DNA of 64,000 nt, from NCBI GenBank assembly GCA_902790635.1, contig CADASN010000002.1, forward strand, positions 184,011-248,010. The letters run 5' to 3'. Below, piece by piece: positions 63,169-64,000 of this stretch. Below the pieces are notes generated by a model, which saw only the letters and a program-made list of their open reading frames with translations, had not been told where the DNA came from and did not search any database. How positions within the stretch are numbered: position 1 is the stretch's first letter; each line of letters opens with the position of its first letter. Origin of the DNA: an uncultured Bacteroidia bacterium. Its GTDB lineage: Bacteria > Bacteroidota > Bacteroidia > Bacteroidales > UBA932. A program made the translations under genes and the position numbers.

Positions 63169-63350
63169 CTTAACACGCTGAAAATCAGCAAGTTACGCAA
63201 CTTACGCACAACTTTACGCATAAAAGACGCAAGGTTGTGCGTAATTACTTTAGATGAACACCCCTATACCCTAATGGCTCGTAAGGGGGTGTCAACCCGG
63301 AACGAGCCACGAACTTTCCACGCCATACGTCGCGTTTTTTAGAGTATACA
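63169..63350. other. Repeat-rich untranslated stretch next to tRNA-Phe
   Basis: Contains a hairpin GCTGA/TCAGC (63177-63189), three direct TTACGCA copies (63193, 63202, 63214) and an 11-bp inverted repeat (63202-63212 with 63234-63244). Further right is a possible pseudoknot (63258-63308). The pattern of short direct repeats beside a tRNA 3' end resembles recombinase arm sites of an attachment site. A 22-codon frame at 63274-63342 is not called. Confidence 0.5.
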
Positions 63351-63360
63351 ACACAAAAAA

Positions 63361-63397
63361 TCCTGCCCCCCGAAAGGAAGGCAGGAAACTTTTTTTA
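63361..63397. terminator. Bidirectional terminator right of the tRNA region
   Basis: Stem TCCTGCC/GGCAGGA (63361-63367 with 63380-63386), A run on the left and T run on the right. It can end the minus-strand gene at the window edge and rightward transcripts. Confidence 0.75.
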
Positions 63398-63429
63398 GCA
63401 TCGGCCCGAGGGCCTGACAGTCACCCGGA

Positions 63430-64000
63430 CTACTCACCCGCGACCCACTTGGTCTCGGCCAGCATGGTGCCGGACTTCTCGCCGGTGCTGGAGTTAACGT
63501 AGTAGTAGCGGAAGAAAATCTTCGGCGCAGCTGCGTTCGGAGTTCCGTTCTTGGCCACGTAATCGGCACGGATGTCGATGGCGACCGCGGTGGGCTCTTC
63601 CACCATCTTGATGGCAACGGCCTTGCTGTGGGCGCGGCTTACGCCATTGGACTGACCTTCGGTGGCTTCGATGACCAGGAAGATGCCGCCGTTATCAGCG
63701 AGAGCCTGGTCCAGCTTGAAGGTAAAGGTATTGCCCTGGCACACGATGGTGGCGCTGGACGGGTTCTCCACGCCCAGGAGCGTGGGAGGGGTCACCTCGG
63801 GCTGGCCGCCGCAAGCGACGATCCAGTAATTGAGGCGGGTGAAGAGGTTGGAGCCGGAGATCTTGGCACCGGTTCCCAGGACAGAACGGCCCTGCTGGCT
63901 GAGGGCAAGCTTGTTCCACGCGAGGATCTGCTCGTTGGTGAGCGTTTTCCACATCGTGGTCAGGCGCTTGAAAATGCCCTTGACCTTGGCCTGGTCGGAA
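63430..64000 (-). CDS. Hypothetical protein, 5' end beyond the window
   Basis: The frame is open to the right edge (190 codons visible). An ATG at 63954 exists, but coding-like sequence (VKGIFKRLTTMWKTLTNEQ) continues upstream, so the gene is probably partial. WKTLTNEQILAWNKLA followed by KISGSNLFTRLNYWIVACG resembles small proteins of mobile or phage-like regions in Bacteroidota, which I cannot name. The C-terminal half is predicted beta-rich. Its site beside tRNA-Phe fits accessory DNA. Confidence 0.5.
   Translation of the reverse strand, partial: SDQAKVKGIFKRLTTMWKTLTNEQILAWNKLALSQQGRSVLGTGAKISGSNLFTRLNYWIVACGGQPEVTPPTLLGVENPSSATIVCQGNTFTFKLDQALADNGGIFLVIEATEGQSNGVSRAHSKAVAIKMVEEPTAVAIDIRADYVAKNGTPNAAAPKIFFRYYYVNSSTGEKSGTMLAETKWVAGE

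Noticed and set aside
63274-63342. 22-codon frame as an integrase N-terminus
   Set aside because: Stops after 22 codons and overlaps the candidate pseudoknot; similarity to integrases cannot be supported.

Overview
The window looks like a chromosomal segment of a high-GC member of the Bacteroidota, most likely Bacteroidales. The evidence is the recurring -7 promoter element TAnnTTTG or its TTCG variant upstream of genes, the lack of Shine-Dalgarno runs, and families typical of this phylum: the DUF5683 protein beside ParAB, a helix-hairpin-helix outer-membrane protein, an epimerase-type threonine dehydrogenase and the succinylornithine-type carbamoyltransferase. I cannot name the genus. The coding sequence is GC-rich and dense, and this produces many long antisense ORFs that I do not consider genes.

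Layout. 1-3.8 kb: end of rmuC, a secreted beta-propeller protein, an NlpC/P60-LysM hydrolase and an esterase. 3.8-7.1 kb (minus): a GH2 glycosidase and a secreted esterase. 7.1-11.6 kb: an AlkZ-related protein, rlmD, a Ca/Na antiporter and a cysteate-synthase-like PLP enzyme. 11.6-15.3 kb: two outer-membrane barrels (minus), a GNAT-like protein and rarA. 15.3-20.4 kb (minus): an SGNH hydrolase, then the chromosome-partition/cell-wall cluster parA-parB-DUF5683-mltD. 20.5-27.1 kb: a lipid kinase (plus) and a minus run made of a fused hpt-adk, a nitroreductase, an NhaC antiporter, a lipoprotein carboxylesterase and obg. 27.2-31 kb: an outer-membrane protein, a small low-GC patch with a toxin-antitoxin-like pair and a gene-poor stretch, then a CpsB-type phosphatase. 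31-35 kb (minus): tgt-lptF/G-dut-murF. 35-39.2 kb: a nucleoside permease, a SprT-like protein, and the divergent threonine-degradation genes kbl and tdh. 39.2-44.5 kb (minus): a porin followed by potA-potB-potC-potD. 44.6-49.3 kb: a PatB/MalY aminotransferase, a dicarboxylate/amino-acid symporter, MgtC and a cytosolic 5'-nucleotidase.

49.4-63 kb holds one long arginine operon: GNAT, argG, argC, argD, argF', argB, argE, argH, carA, carB and an EamA transporter. It covers the route from glutamate and carbamoyl phosphate to arginine. It is preceded by a 14-codon reading frame whose last codons are Ser-Arg-Arg-Asp-Arg-Arg-stop, followed by RNA segments that can pair in alternative ways. No argR is present, so ribosome-mediated attenuation is the most attractive reading and is the main discovery candidate here.

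63.1-64 kb holds tRNA-Phe(GAA), a repeat-rich untranslated stretch that resembles an integration site and could fold as a pseudoknot, and the end of an unrecognised gene that runs off the right edge. Other notable points are very short spacings between -7 boxes and start codons (probable leaderless mRNAs), a dispersed intergenic repeat that has become part of the argC coding sequence, and a porin in the same operon as a polyamine ABC transporter.
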